Assembly (NCBI GenBank): GCA_021778375.1
Contig: JAJYCM010000117.1
Span: forward strand, 1 to 7,943
From: Bacteroidota bacterium
Lineage (GTDB): Bacteria; Bacteroidota; Ignavibacteria; Ignavibacteriales; Ignavibacteriaceae
DNA length: 7,943 bases
Reading direction: 5' to 3'
Made by a program: the position numbers and the translations under genes. Under the pieces are notes generated by a model, which had not been told where the DNA came from, searched no databases, and was given only the letters and a program-made list of their open reading frames with translations. Below are positions 6,836 to 7,943 of this stretch, one piece after another. Position 1 is the stretch's first letter, and each line of letters starts with the position of its first letter.

Positions 6836-6839
6836 GAGG
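6836..6839 (+). promoter_or_regulatory. Shine-Dalgarno site of the DUF6600-like gene
   Basis: GAGG lies six bases before the ATG at 6846. It decides the start: the ATG at 6841 is followed at once by a TGA stop, so 6846 is the correct initiation codon, and it places a signal peptide at the N-terminus. Confidence 0.6.
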
Positions 6840-6845
6840 TATGAA

Positions 6846-7943
6846 ATGAAAAAGTTAGTAATTGCGTCGATTTTTATAATAATTGGATTATCAACTCAAC
6901 TAAAAGCTGATGCCGGTTTTTTATCCGGCGGAGAGTTCGGATTTTTTTACTCTTCTCTTTCTCCATACGGAAGCTGGATTCAGATAAACGGCGGAGTAAA
7001 TGTATGGCACCCGGAAAATGTAGGTTATGGATGGTCTCCTTATCATTATGGTCATTGGGTTTGGACAAACGATGGCTGGTATTGGGATTCTGACGAACCT
7101 TTCGGTAATATTGTTTATCATTATGGCAGATGGTATAATGATGAAACTTATGGTTGGATTTGGGTCCCTGATTATCAGTGGGCACCCGCTTGGGTTGAAT
7201 GGAGATACGATAACGATTATATCGGTTGGGCGCCGCTTCCTCCTTATGCATCTTTTTCAGTTGATTTCGGAATTAGATTTACGGCTTCCTATTATATGCC
7301 TTATCAATATTATTCTTTCGTTAGTTACAGGTATATGTGTAACCCACATGTTTATAATTATTATCTTGATAATAATTTTAAGTATAGAATTTATTCGGCT
7401 ACTAAATATAGAACCAATTATGGTTTTTCAGATGGCAGGGTAATCAATCGCGGAGTTGACGTCGATTATGTTAGACAAAGAAGCGGCGAAAGAATAGTTG
7501 AAAGTAGGATTCAAGGTGTTTCTAATCCTCGTAATTTAGTAACCGGAAGAAACTCAAACTCTATAGTCAGAGCTTTGATTTTGCAAAAGGATCAAATTGA
7601 TAGAAGCACAGGTAGAAATTTTCGGATTCAAAAAACAAATAGAGCAACTTCTCTTGATGTGTCAAGAATGGCGGTCGGTAATCGAAATCAAATTAACAGA
7701 AATCCAAGTATTGAGAATCGCAATGGTTCAAATTTCAATCAAAATGATAGAGTAAATAGCTGGAATAATAATAGAATTCAGGAAAACAGTAATAATAGAC
7801 CGCTTAATAATAGACAATATAATTATTCTAATCCCAATAAGAATAATGTTGATCGACAGACGCCTCAAAATATTAGACCAAGGAATAATGCTGGTTATTT
7901 TAATAACCAGAACAGAAATGAGTCAAAGCCGCAATCTATTGAA
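6846..7943 (+). CDS. Secreted Trp/Tyr-rich DUF6600-like protein with Asn/Arg-rich tail (3' end outside window)
   Basis: The frame is open for 366 codons from the ATG at 6846 to the window edge, so the C-terminus is missing. Residues 1-23 form a Sec signal peptide (MKK, a hydrophobic core, then KADA), with likely cleavage after Ala23. Residues 38-133 are a dense aromatic module with 14 Trp: SLSPYGSW, VWHPENVGYGW, SPYHYGHWVWTNDGWYW, YHYGRW, YGWIWVPDYQW, APAWVEWR and IGWAPLPP. This spacing matches the DUF6600 pattern (YGxW, W.PY..G.W, YHYGRW, W.P...WAPAWV.WR, GWAPLPP), a family of exported proteins of unknown function. A Tyr-rich stretch follows (144-195). Residues 276-366 are low-complexity, with 30 Asn and 11 Arg in 91, and are probably disordered and basic. 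It may be periplasmic or surface-exposed; no catalytic motif is seen. It appears to be transcribed on its own. Confidence 0.85.
   Translation, partial: MKKLVIASIFIIIGLSTQLKADAGFLSGGEFGFFYSSLSPYGSWIQINGGVNVWHPENVGYGWSPYHYGHWVWTNDGWYWDSDEPFGNIVYHYGRWYNDETYGWIWVPDYQWAPAWVEWRYDNDYIGWAPLPPYASFSVDFGIRFTASYYMPYQYYSFVSYRYMCNPHVYNYYLDNNFKYRIYSATKYRTNYGFSDGRVINRGVDVDYVRQRSGERIVESRIQGVSNPRNLVTGRNSNSIVRALILQKDQIDRSTGRNFRIQKTNRATSLDVSRMAVGNRNQINRNPSIENRNGSNFNQNDRVNSWNNNRIQENSNNRPLNNRQYNYSNPNKNNVDRQTPQNIRPRNNAGYFNNQNRNESKPQSIE

Noticed and set aside
6874..7251. Minus-strand open frames of 125 and 66 codons
   Set aside because: They are antisense to the DUF6600-like gene, have no SD and no recognisable family, and their composition reflects the opposite strand's codon bias.
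7027..7443. A 138-codon plus-strand open frame rich in Ile/Leu/Met
   Set aside because: It lies in another frame inside the DUF6600-like gene, whose frame has a signal peptide, an SD site and clear domain motifs. The hydrophobic look comes from reading Trp/Tyr/Gly codons out of frame.
1..7943. CRISPR array, tRNA, rRNA, insertion sequence or defence island
   Set aside because: No regularly spaced repeats, cloverleaf sequences, transposase motifs or terminal inverted repeats were seen. The AAT-like repeats at 7740-7900 are Asn codons of the coding sequence.

Overview
The window is an AT-rich bacterial stretch of about 7.9 kb, fully packed with genes. Three things suggest a member of the Bacteroidota/Chlorobiota/Ignavibacteriota group: a bacillithiol cysteine ligase (BshC), mostly missing Shine-Dalgarno sequences, and outer-membrane or exported proteins resembling DUF1207 and DUF6600. 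An Ignavibacteria-like organism fits best. This is an inference from protein style and codon use, not from a marker gene.

Layout. (1) Positions 2-1643, plus strand: the 3' end of trmH (tRNA Gm18 2'-O-methyltransferase), then 13 nt later a complete class II-type aroA (EPSP synthase, shikimate pathway). (2) Positions 1644-1725: a short convergent gap with only weak hairpins. (3) Positions 1726-3360, minus strand: complete bshC, which adds cysteine in the last step of bacillithiol synthesis. A Bacteroidota-type promoter candidate and an SD-like site lie upstream. (4) Positions 3361-3659: a 299-bp divergent intergenic region with an imperfect inverted repeat and a 13-bp near-identical direct repeat. 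(5) Positions 3660-6686, plus strand: three tightly packed genes encoding a DUF1207-like exported beta-barrel candidate, a multi-pass flippase-like protein of the lysylphosphatidylglycerol synthase TM family, and a membrane-anchored family 2 glycosyltransferase. The last two overlap by 8 bp. (6) Positions 6687-6845: a gap with a good sigma70-type promoter and an SD site. (7) Position 6846 to the window end, plus strand: a secreted Trp/Tyr-rich DUF6600-like protein with an Asn/Arg-rich tail, cut off by the window edge.

How they fit together. trmH-aroA and bshC are housekeeping functions with no evident link to each other. The most suggestive unit is 3660-6686. A membrane-anchored glycosyltransferase, a multi-pass protein of a family tied to lipid or polyprenol-linked substrates, and an outer-membrane barrel candidate could form a small envelope glycolipid or glycan assembly and export unit. 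That reading rests on gene order and families only. I see no CRISPR array, tRNA, rRNA, insertion sequence or recognisable defence system.
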